In this document: positions 51,990-61,835 of the stretch, one piece after another
Layout of the letters: each line of letters begins with the position of its first letter
How positions within the stretch are numbered: the first letter of the stretch is position 1
Assembly (NCBI RefSeq): GCF_020733705.1
Contig: NZ_JAJFZM010000001.1
Span: forward strand, 1,240,001-1,304,000
DNA length: 64,000 nt
Direction: 5' to 3'
Source: Nocardia australiensis
GTDB lineage: Bacteria > Actinomycetota > Actinomycetes > Mycobacteriales > Mycobacteriaceae
Program-made: the position numbers and the translations under genes
The notes under the pieces: generated by a model
The model's input: only the letters and a program-made list of their open reading frames with translations
Told to the model about the DNA's origin: nothing
The model's database searches: none

Positions 51990-54836
51990 ATGCAGGACAC
52001 TCGTGCGACCGACAGCGATGTACCCGAGCATCGGTACGACGCTGAGCTTGCCGGCCGCATCGAGCGCCGGTGGCAGCGGAACTGGGATGAGCGCGGAACC
52101 TTCCACGCACCGAACCCGGTAGGCCCGCTCGCGGGTGAAACACCGGCGGACAAGCTGTTCGTCCAGGACATGTTCCCCTACCCCTCGGGCGCGGGCCTGC
52201 ACGTCGGGCATCCGCTCGGCTACATCGCCACCGACGTCTTCGCGCGCTACCACCGGATGCGCGGACGCAACGTTCTGCACGCGCTCGGCTATGACGCGTT
52301 CGGCCTGCCCGCCGAGCAGTACGCGGTGCAGACCGGCGCGCATCCACGGGTGACGACCGAATCGAATATCACCACCATGCAGCGGCAGCTGGACCGGCTC
52401 GGGCTCGGCCACGACCGGCGGCGCAGCTTCGCGACCACGGATCCGGAGTACTACCGCTGGACGCAGTGGATCTTCCTGCGCATCTACAACGCCTGGTACG
52501 ACCAGGAAATGGATCGGGCGCGGCCGATCGCCGAGTTGGCTGCCCAATTCGCCGACGGCGCCCGCCCGGTGCCGGACGGACGCGAGTGGTCCGCGTGCAG
52601 CGATGCCGAGCGCGCCGCGCTGCTGGACTCCTATCGCCTTGTGTATCAGACCGATTCGGTGGTCAACTGGTGCCCCGGCCTCGGCACGGTGCTGTCCAAC
52701 GAGGAGGTCACCGCCGAGGGCCGCAGCGAACGCGGCAACTTCCCGGTGTTCCGTAAGCGGCTGTGGCAGTGGATGATGCGCATCACCGCGTACTCCGACC
52801 GGCTGGTCGACGATCTGGACCGGCTGGATTGGCCGGACAACGTCAAGGCCATGCAGCGCAACTGGATCGGCCGATCGCGTGGCGCGCAGGTGAAGTTCGA
52901 TGCCTCGGGACATCAGATCGAGGTGTTCACCACCCGGCCCGACACCCTGTTCGGCGCGACGTATGTCGTGCTGGCACCCGAGCACGAGCTGGTCGACAAG
53001 CTGACCGCCGCTGCCTGGCCGGTCGACACCGATCCGCGCTGGACCAACGACAATGCCGCCACGCCCGCGGATGCCGTTGCGGCGTACCGCAAGTCGATCG
53101 CGGCGAAATCGGATCTGGAGCGCCAGGAGAACAAGGAGAAGACCGGCGTCTTCCTCGGCGTCCACGCGACCAACCCGGCCAGCGGTGCGCCGGTGCCGGT
53201 ATTCATAGCCGACTATGTGCTCAGCGGCTACGGCACCGGCGCGATCATGGCGGTGCCCGGCCACGACCACCGCGACTGGGATTTCGCGACCGCGCTCGGC
53301 CTGCCCATCGTCGAGGTCATCGCAGGCGGCGACGTCACCTCCGCCGCGCACGCGGGCGAGGGTGTACTGGTGAATTCCGATTACCTCGACGGTCTGTCCG
53401 TCGAGGATGCCAAGGCCACCATCATCGCGAGGCTGGAGACCGACGGCCACGGCAAGGGCACCATCCAATACAAGCTGCGCGACTGGCTGTTCGCCCGTCA
53501 GCGGTACTGGGGCGAGCCCTTCCCGATCGTCTACGACGAGGACGGCGCACCACACGCACTGCCGGATTCCATGCTGCCCGTGCGACTTCCCGAACTCGAC
53601 GACTTCGCGCCGGTCACCTTCGATCCCGACGACGCGAACTCCGAGCCGTCCCCGCCGCTGGCCAAGGCCACCGACTGGGTCAATGTCGAACTGGACCTCG
53701 GTGACGGCCCGAAGCGCTACCGGCGCGACACCAACGTGATGCCCAACTGGGCGGGCAGTTCCTGGTACCAGCTGCGCTACGCCGACCCGACCAACTCGGA
53801 GTCGTTCTGCGCCAAGGAGAACGAGCAGTATTGGCTCGGCCCGCGCACCGGCGAGCACGGCCCGGACGATCCCGGCGGCGTCGACCTGTACGTCGGCGGC
53901 GTCGAGCACGCGGTGCTGCATCTGCTGTACGCGCGATTCTGGCAGAAGGTGCTGTTCGACCTGGGCGACGTCACCGGATTCGAGCCCTACCGCAGGCTTT
54001 TCAACCAGGGCTACATCCAGGACCACGCCTACACCGACGCGCGCGGCGCCTACGTGCCCGCGGCCGAGGTCGTCGAGCGCGACGGGCATTTCTTCTGGAC
54101 CGACGCGACCGGCACCGAGGCCGAGGTTTTCCAGGAGTACGGCAAGATCGGTAAGTCGTTGAAGAACGCCATCTCTCCCGATGAGATGTGCGATCTGTAC
54201 GGCGCCGACACCTTCCGCTTCTATGAGATGTCGATGGGTCCGCTGGACACCTCGCGCCCGTGGGCGACCAAGGACGTTGTCGGCGCGCACCGATTCCTGC
54301 AACGGGTATGGCGACTGGTGGTGAACGAGGAGACCGGCGCAACCCGGGTCACCGCCGCCGATCCCGCTGATGCCACGCTTCGCCTGCTGCACAAGACGAT
54401 TGCCGGGGTGGACGAGGATCTGGCCGCGTTGCGCGACAACACGGCGGGCGCCAAGCTCATCGAGTTGACCAACCACCTCACCAAGGCATACCCGGACGGC
54501 GCGCCGCGCTCGGTGGTCGAACCGGTGGTGCTGATGCTGGCACCGCTGGCACCGCATATCGCCGAGGAACTCTGGGAACGCCTCGGCCACAACCACTCCC
54601 TGGCACACGGCCCGTTCCCGGCGGCGGATCCCGCACTGCTCGTCGACGAGTCGGTCGAGTACCCGATTCAAGTGAACGGCAAGGTGCGCAGCCGAATTCA
54701 GGTGCCCGCCGATGCCGACAAGGCGACCATCGAGTCGGCCACGCTGGCCGACGAGAAGATCGTGGCGCTGCTGGGCGGCGAGGCGCCGCGCAAGCTGATC
54801 GTGGTGCCGGGGCGGCTGGTCAATATCGTCGTCTGA
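51990..54836 (+). CDS. leuS: Leucyl-tRNA synthetase
   Basis: 948 residues, a complete class Ia synthetase that charges tRNA-Leu with leucine. The HIGH-type motif is [13 protein letters not shown], the KMSKS-type motif is [14 protein letters not shown] and the editing domain contains the conserved threonine-rich [19 protein letters not shown] and DHRDWDFA. The C-terminal anticodon-binding and tRNA-binding domains are intact. ATG 51990 is used (GGCAGGA upstream); ATG 51954 in the same frame is possible. It stands alone, flanked by the SdpI gene and an SDR gene. Confidence 0.97.
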   Translation: MQDTRATDSDVPEHRYDAELAGRIERRWQRNWDERGTFHAPNPVGPLAGETPADKLFVQDMFPYPSGAGLHVGHPLGYIATDVFARYHRMRGRNVLHALGYDAFGLPAEQYAVQTGAHPRVTTESNITTMQRQLDRLGLGHDRRRSFATTDPEYYRWTQWIFLRIYNAWYDQEMDRARPIAELAAQFADGARPVPDGREWSACSDAERAALLDSYRLVYQTDSVVNWCPGLGTVLSNEEVTAEGRSERGNFPVFRKRLWQWMMRITAYSDRLVDDLDRLDWPDNVKAMQRNWIGRSRGAQVKFDASGHQIEVFTTRPDTLFGATYVVLAPEHELVDKLTAAAWPVDTDPRWTNDNAATPADAVAAYRKSIAAKSDLERQENKEKTGVFLGVHATNPASGAPVPVFIADYVLSGYGTGAIMAVPGHDHRDWDFATALGLPIVEVIAGGDVTSAAHAGEGVLVNSDYLDGLSVEDAKATIIARLETDGHGKGTIQYKLRDWLFARQRYWGEPFPIVYDEDGAPHALPDSMLPVRLPELDDFAPVTFDPDDANSEPSPPLAKATDWVNVELDLGDGPKRYRRDTNVMPNWAGSSWYQLRYADPTNSESFCAKENEQYWLGPRTGEHGPDDPGGVDLYVGGVEHAVLHLLYARFWQKVLFDLGDVTGFEPYRRLFNQGYIQDHAYTDARGAYVPAAEVVERDGHFFWTDATGTEAEVFQEYGKIGKSLKNAISPDEMCDLYGADTFRFYEMSMGPLDTSRPWATKDVVGAHRFLQRVWRLVVNEETGATRVTAADPADATLRLLHKTIAGVDEDLAALRDNTAGAKLIELTNHLTKAYPDGAPRSVVEPVVLMLAPLAPHIAEELWERLGHNHSLAHGPFPAADPALLVDESVEYPIQVNGKVRSRIQVPADADKATIESATLADEKIVALLGGEAPRKLIVVPGRLVNIVV

Positions 54837-54854
54837 GGCGACGACCGGCATCGC

Positions 54855-54889
54855 GCTCCGGCCACACCGGTCAGCGGTGCGGCCGGAGC
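54855..54889. terminator. Convergent hairpin between leuS and the SDR gene
   Basis: GCTCCGGCC (54855-54863) pairs with GGCCGGAGC (54881-54889); after one mismatch, CACCG (54865-54869) pairs with CGGTG (54875-54879) round a 5-nt loop. It overlaps the last codons of the SDR gene. Confidence 0.65.
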
Positions 54890-55569
54890 ACGATCTCGGT
54901 CGGGTGTCCGTCGCGGGGTGTCTCGACGGCGTTGCGGATCGCGATGGCGACCGTTTCGGCGGTGAGGAATTCCGCCGGGTTGTACTCGCGGCCCTCGTTG
55001 GCGATGAGTGCGCGCTGCATATCGGTGTCGATGCGGCCGGGATGGATCGAGGTCACTCGCAGCGCGGGTTCCTCGAGGCGCAAGGCATCACCGAACGCGC
55101 GCAGCCCGAACTTACTCGCGGCATACGACGCCCAGCCCGCGTTGGCGCGCAGTCCGGCGCCCGAATTGATCAGCACCACATGACCGTTGGCGGCACGCAG
55201 CGCCGGAAGCAGCAGCCTGGTCAGCTCGGCCACCGCAATAAGATTGGCCTCCAAGGTATTTCGCCACTGCTGCACAGACGATTCGGCAATGGTGTCCAGA
55301 TCAGCGACGCCGGCGTTGTGCACCAACACATCCAACCGCTCGATCGGCGAAACCGCTTCGGCCAGAGCCGAATAGTCCGTCAGCTCGACGGGCCAGGCCA
55401 CAGCGCCGGGAAGTTCGCTCAGAACCTCGCGCAATGAATCGGCCGAGCGTGCGCCGAGCAACAGTTCGTGCGTCGGTGCGAGTTCGCGGGCGACGGCGGC
55501 GCCGAGTCCGCGGCTGGCGCCGGTGATCAGCGCGGTCGGCTTCGGAGTGCTGGTCACGGCTGGGCTCAT
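54871..55569 (-). CDS. Short-chain dehydrogenase/reductase
   Basis: 232 residues. Cofactor loop LITGASRGLGAAVAREL (residues 14-30), VHNAGV, and active-site Ser and YxxxK in INSGAGLRANAGWASYAASKFGLRAF. It reduces a carbonyl or oxidises an alcohol; substrate unknown. The ATG at 55569 was chosen because a longer frame to 55671 is not conserved-looking. It diverges from the glycoside hydrolase gene. Confidence 0.88.
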   Translation of the reverse strand: MSPAVTSTPKPTALITGASRGLGAAVARELAPTHELLLGARSADSLREVLSELPGAVAWPVELTDYSALAEAVSPIERLDVLVHNAGVADLDTIAESSVQQWRNTLEANLIAVAELTRLLLPALRAANGHVVLINSGAGLRANAGWASYAASKFGLRAFGDALRLEEPALRVTSIHPGRIDTDMQRALIANEGREYNPAEFLTAETVAIAIRNAVETPRDGHPTEIVLRPHR

Positions 55570-55664
55570 GGCACCCACCGTAATAGTTGGCCGGCTGGTC
55601 ACACGCGGCTGGATACGGCCACGCTGTGCGGGCACATCGGCGAATGACATCGCAGAATAGAGGG

Positions 55665-57002
55665 ATGGCACACCCGGGTTTCACCCCAACACAGCTCGCG
55701 GCCCGCGCCGCCTACCTGCTGCGGGGCAACGATCTGGGCACCATGACCAGCGCCGCCCCCCGGCTGTATCCGCACATGTGGAGCTGGGATGCCGCGTTCG
55801 TCGCGGTCGGCCTCGCACCATTGAGTGTCGAACGCGCGGTCATCGAATTGGACACACTGCTGTCCGCGCAGTGGAAGAACGGCATGATCCCGCACATCGT
55901 CTTCGCCAATGGTGTGGACGGCTATTTCCCCGGGCCCGCGTGGTGGGAGTGCCGGAAACTGGCCGTCAACGCACCCGACGGCCCAGACACCTCCGGGATT
56001 ACCCAACCACCGGTGCATGCCATCGCGGTGCAGCGCATCCTCGACCATTCCCGCCGCCACGGCCGCGGCACCCGCGCGGTGGCGGAGGAATTCCTCAACC
56101 GCCGCTGGCCGGATCTGGTGCGCTGGCATCGGTGGCTCGCGCACGCCCGTGACCCCAAGGAAAGCGGCCGGATCACGTTGTATCACGGCTGGGAATCCGG
56201 CATGGATAACTCACCGCGCTGGGACCGGGCCTATGAGAACGTCGTTCCCGGCGTGCTGCCCTCCTATCGCCGCGAGGATGTGCTGGTGGTTTCGGATCCG
56301 TCACAGCGGCCATCGGATCGCGAATACGACCGCTATCTATGGCTGGTCGAGCAGATGCGCCGCGCGGGCTATGACGACTATCTGCTCGCCTCGACCATGA
56401 GTTTCGCGGTGGAGGACGTATTCGTCACCGCGATCTTCTCGCTGGCCTGCGACGTGCTGGCGAATATCGGCGAGGAGTACAAGCAACCGCACGCCGATGT
56501 TCGCGACCTGCGCGGCTGGGCGGACCGGTTTCGCGCGGGCGTGATCGAGACCTCCGATGCGCGCACGGGCGTGGCGAGGGATTTCGACCTGCGGCTGCAG
56601 CGGTCGATCGGCACCGAAACGCTGTCGATGTTCGCTCCGCTACTGTGCGGCGGCCTCCCCCGCGATACCGAACGTAGCCTGCTGCGCATGTTCGAAGGCC
56701 CACGCTTCTGCGGCCACCCCGACCTGCGCTACGCCCTACCGCCCTCGACATCACCGGTCTCCAAGGACTTCCGCCCCCGCGAATACTGGCGCGGCCCGGT
56801 CTGGCCGGTAATGACCTGGCTGTTCTCCTGGGCTTTCGCTCGCCGGGGCTGGGCCGAACGCGCGTACATGCTGCGCGCCGAGGGCCTACGCCAAGCCAGC
56901 GACGGCAGTTTCGCCGAATACTACGAACCCTTCACCGGCGAACCCCTCGGCAGCATGCAGCAGTCCTGGACCGCGGCCTCAGTCCTCGACTGGCTCGGCT
57001 GA
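55665..57002 (+). CDS. Glucosylglycerate hydrolase (GH63-like, MGH1-type domain)
   Basis: 445 residues, the (alpha/alpha)6-barrel of GH63 glucosylglycerate/mannosylglycerate hydrolases; M. hassiacum GgH is of the same length (446). The glutamate/aspartate acids are expected in PHMWSWDAAFVAVGL, ESGMDNSPRWD and QQSWTAASVLDWLG, all visible. It would release glucose and glycerate from glucosylglycerate, an osmolyte and low-nitrogen reserve. ATG 55665 preferred over 55587. It stands alone; a regulator is not seen. Confidence 0.8.
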   Translation: MAHPGFTPTQLAARAAYLLRGNDLGTMTSAAPRLYPHMWSWDAAFVAVGLAPLSVERAVIELDTLLSAQWKNGMIPHIVFANGVDGYFPGPAWWECRKLAVNAPDGPDTSGITQPPVHAIAVQRILDHSRRHGRGTRAVAEEFLNRRWPDLVRWHRWLAHARDPKESGRITLYHGWESGMDNSPRWDRAYENVVPGVLPSYRREDVLVVSDPSQRPSDREYDRYLWLVEQMRRAGYDDYLLASTMSFAVEDVFVTAIFSLACDVLANIGEEYKQPHADVRDLRGWADRFRAGVIETSDARTGVARDFDLRLQRSIGTETLSMFAPLLCGGLPRDTERSLLRMFEGPRFCGHPDLRYALPPSTSPVSKDFRPREYWRGPVWPVMTWLFSWAFARRGWAERAYMLRAEGLRQASDGSFAEYYEPFTGEPLGSMQQSWTAASVLDWLG

Positions 57003-57140
57003 ATCCGGCCCGCCATACCCCTCGAACAGCCGCGCGACACCCGCTCGATGGACGGTCGACACAACCATTGGTGAATATTGCGCAAATGCCCCAATTGCAA
57101 CACTGGTCACAGTCAATGCGAATGGCTATCGTCGAACAGC

Positions 57141-57887
57141 ATGGATAGCACTCGTTGGAGATCGACCAGCATCATTGCGTTGTCTGTGATCACTCTGGGC
57201 GGCATCCTTACCGCAACCCTGCCAGGCAGCGCCGTCGCCGGACCGAGCGGGCCAGATGTTTCATCCTGGCAGCACGTCGACGGCAGATTTATCGACTGGT
57301 TCGCGGTGCGTCGCGCGGGGCACGAATTCGCGATGCTCAAGGCGACCGAGGGACTGAATTACCTCAACCCGTTCTTTGTGCAGGACAGCGTGCTGATGCG
57401 CACGGCCGGTGTCGCGCGCGGGACCTACCACTACGCGCGGCCGAATCTACCGCCCGAGCCGCAGGCCGCGATGTACGCGGCGGTGGTGCTCGGTCAGAAC
57501 GGACCGCTCGATCTGCCGCCGGTGCTCGACATGGAAAACGCGGGCGGCCTGGATCCGGCTGGACTGATCGACTGGACCCACCGCTATCTGACTACGGTCC
57601 AGGCCCTGACCGGCCGGGTCCCGATCATCTACACCTATCCGAACTTCTGGAAAACAGCCATGGCCGATTCCAACCAGTTCACCCGCTATCCGCTCTGGAT
57701 CGCGGACTATCGCGGCAACGATCAGCCCGAGGTACCCGGCGGCTGGCCGAACTGGACGTTCTGGCAGACCACCGACCGCGGCAGCGTGCCAGGCATCGGC
57801 GGCGGCACGGACTTGAACGTATACAGCGGCGCCCAAGGCGATTTCGCGCGGTACGCGAACAACGGTGGCCTGATGGGCAGCAGCTGA
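57141..57887 (+). CDS. Secreted GH25 lysozyme
   Basis: 248 residues with a signal peptide (SIIALSVITLGGILTATLPGSAVAG). The GH25 (Chalaropsis-type) domain follows: GPDVSSWQHVDGRFIDWFAVRRAGHEFAMLKATEG, GTYHYARPNL, LPPVLDMENAGGLDP with the catalytic DxE, and YPLWIADYRGNDQPEVPGGW. It cleaves the MurNAc-GlcNAc bond in peptidoglycan outside the cell. ATG 57141 is used. A strong terminator follows. Confidence 0.92.
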   Translation: MDSTRWRSTSIIALSVITLGGILTATLPGSAVAGPSGPDVSSWQHVDGRFIDWFAVRRAGHEFAMLKATEGLNYLNPFFVQDSVLMRTAGVARGTYHYARPNLPPEPQAAMYAAVVLGQNGPLDLPPVLDMENAGGLDPAGLIDWTHRYLTTVQALTGRVPIIYTYPNFWKTAMADSNQFTRYPLWIADYRGNDQPEVPGGWPNWTFWQTTDRGSVPGIGGGTDLNVYSGAQGDFARYANNGGLMGSS

Positions 57888-57904
57888 CATCGACGCGGAA
57901 ACGA

Positions 57905-57943
57905 CGAAACCGCTACTCCCTGCAGGTTCGAGTAGCGGTTTCG
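57905..57943. terminator. Convergent terminator between GH25 and phoX genes
   Basis: A 14-bp perfect stem (57905-57918 with 57930-57943), loop of 11 nt, between the two convergent genes. Confidence 0.85.
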
Positions 57944-57965
57944 CCGTTCACCTGACGGGTGGGCG

Positions 57966-60029
57966 CTAGGTGCCGATACGCCCGCCACCCTTCTTCCACA
58001 CCGAAACCACGGCAGGTCTCGGCAGACTATCGCCACCATCGGGCCAATGCGAGGCGGGCTTCTCGGCGGTGGCGTCATCGCGCTCGCCCGGATGCTGGAC
58101 GCAGACGGTGACCCGCTGCTCGGAGATGATCGGACCGCAGGTCTCGCCGCCGAAGGGAACCGTAAGGAACTGTTTGGTCTCACCGCGATTCGGTCCGTCG
58201 AGCACCACCGAGAACAGGCCGTCATTGGAGTCGGCCGCACGCGAGGAGTCGGTGGAGATCCAGAGGTTGCCGTACCCGTCGAAGGCGAGGTTGTCCGGGG
58301 CGGCGATCGGGCTGACCTTGGTTTTGTCGAATCCCGCGAAGTAGGTGTCGGCGGTCTTCGGATCACCACACAGCATCAGCACATTCCAGGTGAACTTGAC
58401 ACCTGCGTGCTCGTCGTCGATTTCGAGCACCTGCCCGAACTTATTGATATTGCGCGGATTCGCCTCGTCGACGCCGGGCTTGCCTGCCTTGCCACGCTGC
58501 TCGTTGTAGGTCAGCGCGACATACACCTTGCCGGATTTCGGGCTGGCCTCGAAATCCTCCGGACGGTCCATCTTGGTCGCGCCGACCTTGTCGGCCGCGA
58601 GCCTGGTGAACACCGCGACCTCTTCCGCGGTGAAGCCGTCCACCCGCGAGGTGGCCTTGCCGTCTTCGGCGGTGACCAGCAGCGGAATCCACTGCCCGGT
58701 CCCGGTGAAGCCCTGGTCGGAGGGCACCGCACCGGTACCGTCGATCTTGTCCGGGTGGTCGCCGGTGAATTTGGCGACATACAGCGTGCCGGCGTCCAGG
58801 ATGGTCAGGTTGTGACGCATGCTGGCCTGGCCGGTGCCCGACTGAATTTTGCGCGAGGACACGAATTTGTACATGTAATCGAAGCGCTCGTCGTCACCCA
58901 TGTAGGCGACTACAGTGCCGTCCGCGGCCACATGGATGGTCGCGGCCTCATGCTTGAACCGGCCGAGCGCGGTGTGCTTGATCGGCGGGGCGGACGCGTC
59001 CCACGGATCGACCTCGACAACCCAGCCGAACCGGTTGGCCTCGTTGGGTTCCTTCTCCAGATCGAAGCGGGGCTCGTACAGTTCCCACTTGCGCTCCGAC
59101 GCGCCGGTCGGGAATCCGTAGCGCTGAAGCCTGCCTTTGGCCGACTCGTCGACCTTGTCCGCGTTGGCGAAGTACTGGTTGATGTTCTCCTCACCGGAAA
59201 GCACAGTGCCCCAGGGTGTCACGCCGCCGGAGCAGTTGTTCAGGGTGCCGAGCACCTTGGTGCCGGTGGGGTCGGCGTTGGTCTTCAGCAGGGCACTGCC
59301 CGCGGCCGGACCGGTGACGAGGAATTCGGTGGTGCCCGTGATCCGGCGATTGTACTTGCCGAATTCCGTTGTCAGCTTGCCCGTTCCGGATTCACCCTGC
59401 ACCTGCACCACTGAAAGGCCATGTGCGGCAATGGCAGTCTGGTAATGCTCCAGTGACGGGTTTTCCTTGTTGTAGCCCTTGAACATCTGCGGCTCGGTGG
59501 TGTACTCGTGATTCACCACCAGCAGATAGCTGTTCGCCTGGCCTTCGATGGGCAGCAGTGCCGCGAAATCATTGTTGAAGCCGAACTGCACCGCCTGCGA
59601 AGCCGCCGACTGCTTGTCCGGATCGAAACTCGGCGCGTCCGCGAAAAGCGGGTCACCCCAGCGGATTACGATGGCGGTCTCGTAGCCCTCCGGGACGACC
59701 AGCGCGTCATCGGAATTCGGTGCGACGGGTGTGAAGTTGGTGCCGACCGGCACGCCGTCGACCAGCGAGCCACCGGCCTGTTCGCCGGTGGAGTCGGTAC
59801 CGCAGGACGCGAGCACGCCTGCGGCGCCGATCGCGACAACGACACCGGCGCTGCCCTTCAACATGCCGCGTCGCGACAACGCCGCACGCACGATGTCGCC
59901 GAAGTATTCATTCCGCGAGGTGTTGGGCACCTCGTGGAAGCAGGCATTACCGCACTTGTACTGGCAGGTGATGGCCGAGCGTTTCGGCTGACCGTCCCGC
60001 TTGACGAACAGGGGCAGGGGCACGTTCAC
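57966..60029 (-). CDS. PhoX-family (DUF839) Tat-exported phosphatase
   Basis: 687 residues. PhoX enzymes are exported, Ca/Fe-dependent alkaline phosphatases that free phosphate from organic esters. A twin-arginine motif LSRRGMLKG (about 51-59) precedes a hydrophobic segment ending in the lipobox-like LASC (Cys76). Unusually, a Cys cluster CQYKCGNAC (Cys 22, 26, 30) lies ahead of the Tat motif. The DUF839 beta-propeller fills the rest, with ENINQYF, DNLAFDGYGNLWISTD and VPFGGETCGPII. GTG 60029 was chosen with AGGAGA upstream. An insertion sequence begins 86 bases upstream of this start. Confidence 0.85.
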   Translation of the reverse strand: MNVPLPLFVKRDGQPKRSAITCQYKCGNACFHEVPNTSRNEYFGDIVRAALSRRGMLKGSAGVVVAIGAAGVLASCGTDSTGEQAGGSLVDGVPVGTNFTPVAPNSDDALVVPEGYETAIVIRWGDPLFADAPSFDPDKQSAASQAVQFGFNNDFAALLPIEGQANSYLLVVNHEYTTEPQMFKGYNKENPSLEHYQTAIAAHGLSVVQVQGESGTGKLTTEFGKYNRRITGTTEFLVTGPAAGSALLKTNADPTGTKVLGTLNNCSGGVTPWGTVLSGEENINQYFANADKVDESAKGRLQRYGFPTGASERKWELYEPRFDLEKEPNEANRFGWVVEVDPWDASAPPIKHTALGRFKHEAATIHVAADGTVVAYMGDDERFDYMYKFVSSRKIQSGTGQASMRHNLTILDAGTLYVAKFTGDHPDKIDGTGAVPSDQGFTGTGQWIPLLVTAEDGKATSRVDGFTAEEVAVFTRLAADKVGATKMDRPEDFEASPKSGKVYVALTYNEQRGKAGKPGVDEANPRNINKFGQVLEIDDEHAGVKFTWNVLMLCGDPKTADTYFAGFDKTKVSPIAAPDNLAFDGYGNLWISTDSSRAADSNDGLFSVVLDGPNRGETKQFLTVPFGGETCGPIISEQRVTVCVQHPGERDDATAEKPASHWPDGGDSLPRPAVVSVWKKGGGRIGT

Positions 60030-60110
60030 AATGTCTCCTGAGTTGTACCGACGCCGCACGGTAAACGCCACAGGCAATCCGCAGACAACTCCCAGATGAA
60101 CGCACGGCCA

Positions 60111-60115
60111 ATTAG
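60111..60115. repeat. Target-site duplication, left copy (ATTAG)
   Basis: ATTAG directly outside the left inverted repeat; the same five bases follow the right inverted repeat. Confidence 0.85.
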
Positions 60116-60132
60116 CTTGTTCTTTATCCTCG
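60116..60132. repeat. Terminal inverted repeat, left
   Basis: CTTGTTCTTTATCCTCG, the exact reverse complement of 61693-61709. It contains the transposase stop codon. Confidence 0.95.
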
Positions 60133-61581
60133 GGTTACTCGTTCGGGCCTGGCCAGGGCGTGGCCAGCGGGTAGTCGGTTGGGTCGTTTGACGGTTTTGC
60201 CGACGTCGTAGCGGGTGGCGCGGTGGCGGTTGCGTTGTCCGGATGGCCTGCCGGGGCCCGGTCGGGAGGGTTTCGGCGCTCTGGCCGGACAGGCCAGTGC
60301 CGGGCGGAGGTTCCGAAACCACCGCCGCACGCGCGCCGGAGTCAATTGTGCAGGGGCTGCGGGCTTTTCCCAAGAGTGGCGCAGATCGGCGGTGAGAGGA
60401 CGAGCGAGTCGCAACTGGGTGTGCGCGGTGATGAGCAGCCAGGTCCAGCGGTCGGCGGCTTCGGGCTCCCGCAGCCTGGGTCGGGTCCAGCTCAAAGTCT
60501 GCTTGAACAGCCGGAAGGTGTGTTCCAGGTCGAAGCGCCGTAAGAACGCCTGCCAGGCCCGATCGACATCAGTGCCGGCGGCGCCGGTTTTCGAGGACCA
60601 CAGCCAGACCGGTGGCGCGTCACGGTCTCGGGACAGGTGGGCGACCTCGAGGCGGATCAGGGTGCCCTCGATGACCGGGAGTGCGCCGTCGTGGCCGAGC
60701 CAGGCGCTGCGATGAGTCAACCTGGGGTGGACCCGATCCCATGCCTGGGTGAGGGCCTTGCCGTAGTTGCTGGTCGCGGTGATCGTGGTGACCGCGGGCT
60801 CCGGCCAGGACCCAGGGTCGGTGAACCGGAACTGCGGCCCGTGTTTGGGTGGGCGCCCGTTGGTGCCGGGTGCCCGGACTGGTTTGGGTAGCTGCATCAC
60901 CCGGTCCGAGCGCAGCCGCCCGACCAGCTCGACCGGCAGATCGGCCAGCACCCATCCCAGCCGGCACACGTCGTAGCCGGCGTCGGCCACGATCAGGATG
61001 TCGGGGTCACCGTCGCGCCACTGGCCCGCAGCGATCAGCCGCTGCACCACCTGCCGCAGTTGGGCGGCGGTGACCGCGGTCGCGTCGTCTTCGGGACCGA
61101 GGCGCACCGCGTCCAGGATCTGCGTCCAGGATGAAGCGCCGGGTTCGAGGACCGCGACGAACGAGTACGGCCAGCCCGGGATGAACTGCGATGCCGATTT
61201 CGCTCGTCCGTAGACGTGGCAGAACAGCCGATCCGGCGAACACGCCGCATCCGAACGCAGCCACGCCGACACATCCACCGCCAACACCAGGCGACCCTCC
61301 GGAAACCTGGGTAACTTGGTGCGGGACAACAGATTCCGCAATCGATCAACATCGATACGACCGGCATTCAAGCCGTCGTAGAGCGCCCCGTGCCCGCGGC
61401 GATGCTCGGGCGTCAATGTCAACTCCGGAATCGACCGCACCGCCCCCTGCGCACATAGCATCGCGTCGGTGAGCTCGAACAACTCATCGCCGCGCACGGT
61501 CAGACACGCGTAGAACTCGCCGCGCATACGTGACAGTTCCGCGAACGCTTCCCCCGCCTCACCAGCGACCGGCAGACTCAT
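60124..61581 (-). CDS. IS4-superfamily-like DDE transposase
   Basis: 485 residues, full length and uninterrupted. The DDE residues are visible: RLVLAVDVSAWLRSDA (first Asp), DILIVADAGYDVCRLGW (second Asp) and RRFDLEHTFRLFKQTLSWTRPRLREP, where the Glu lies in a helix like the YREK-type motif. The C-terminus is basic. The stop codon lies within the inverted repeat. ATG 61581 is preferred, with GAAGG 8 nt upstream; GTG 61587 is also in frame. It should be able to move this element. Confidence 0.92.
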   Translation of the reverse strand: MSLPVAGEAGEAFAELSRMRGEFYACLTVRGDELFELTDAMLCAQGAVRSIPELTLTPEHRRGHGALYDGLNAGRIDVDRLRNLLSRTKLPRFPEGRLVLAVDVSAWLRSDAACSPDRLFCHVYGRAKSASQFIPGWPYSFVAVLEPGASSWTQILDAVRLGPEDDATAVTAAQLRQVVQRLIAAGQWRDGDPDILIVADAGYDVCRLGWVLADLPVELVGRLRSDRVMQLPKPVRAPGTNGRPPKHGPQFRFTDPGSWPEPAVTTITATSNYGKALTQAWDRVHPRLTHRSAWLGHDGALPVIEGTLIRLEVAHLSRDRDAPPVWLWSSKTGAAGTDVDRAWQAFLRRFDLEHTFRLFKQTLSWTRPRLREPEAADRWTWLLITAHTQLRLARPLTADLRHSWEKPAAPAQLTPARVRRWFRNLRPALACPARAPKPSRPGPGRPSGQRNRHRATRYDVGKTVKRPNRLPAGHALARPERVTRG

Positions 61582-61692
61582 CCCCACGGCCTTCGTTCTG
61601 ATTCACGTGATTCCTTGGTCGGAGCACATGATCAGGCGAAGGCCGCCCGCTTGTCCCGGGAATCATCAAGCAAGCCAAACAGTCTGGTCCAC

Positions 61693-61709
61693 GAGGATAA
61701 AGAACAAGA
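61693..61709. repeat. Terminal inverted repeat, right
   Basis: CGAGGATAAAGAACAAG, the exact reverse complement of 60116-60132. Confidence 0.95.
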
Positions 61710-61714
61710 TTAGA
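61710..61714. repeat. Target-site duplication, right copy (ATTAG)
   Basis: ATTAG immediately outside the right inverted repeat, matching 60111-60115. Confidence 0.85.
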
Positions 61715-61835
61715 GCGTGTCTCCTGATTGCCAAGGCGCTCGAGCCAGGCGCACACGGCCGATAGAAGCACGCCGGCTCGGTAGGTGCGGGCTCATGCTC
61801 AACCCGTATCTGCGTACCGGGTCGAGCCCGAATCG

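Larger units (their letters stand above)
60116..61709 (-). mobile_element. Complete DDE insertion sequence, 1594 bp
   Basis: Defined by 17-bp perfect terminal inverted repeats (60116-60132 and 61693-61709, outer end CTTGTTCTTTATCCTCG), a 5-bp target duplication ATTAG on both sides, and one intact transposase gene. Size and target duplication fit an IS4-superfamily element; the exact family was not assigned. It lies in the intergenic region upstream of phoX. Confidence 0.95.

Noticed and set aside
51807..54851. 1014-codon open frame on the minus strand
   Set aside because: It is antisense to leuS over its full length; long antisense frames arise from high GC at third positions. The leuS frame has clear synthetase motifs.
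58047..59414. 455-codon plus-strand frame
   Set aside because: Antisense to phoX, with shadow-type composition.
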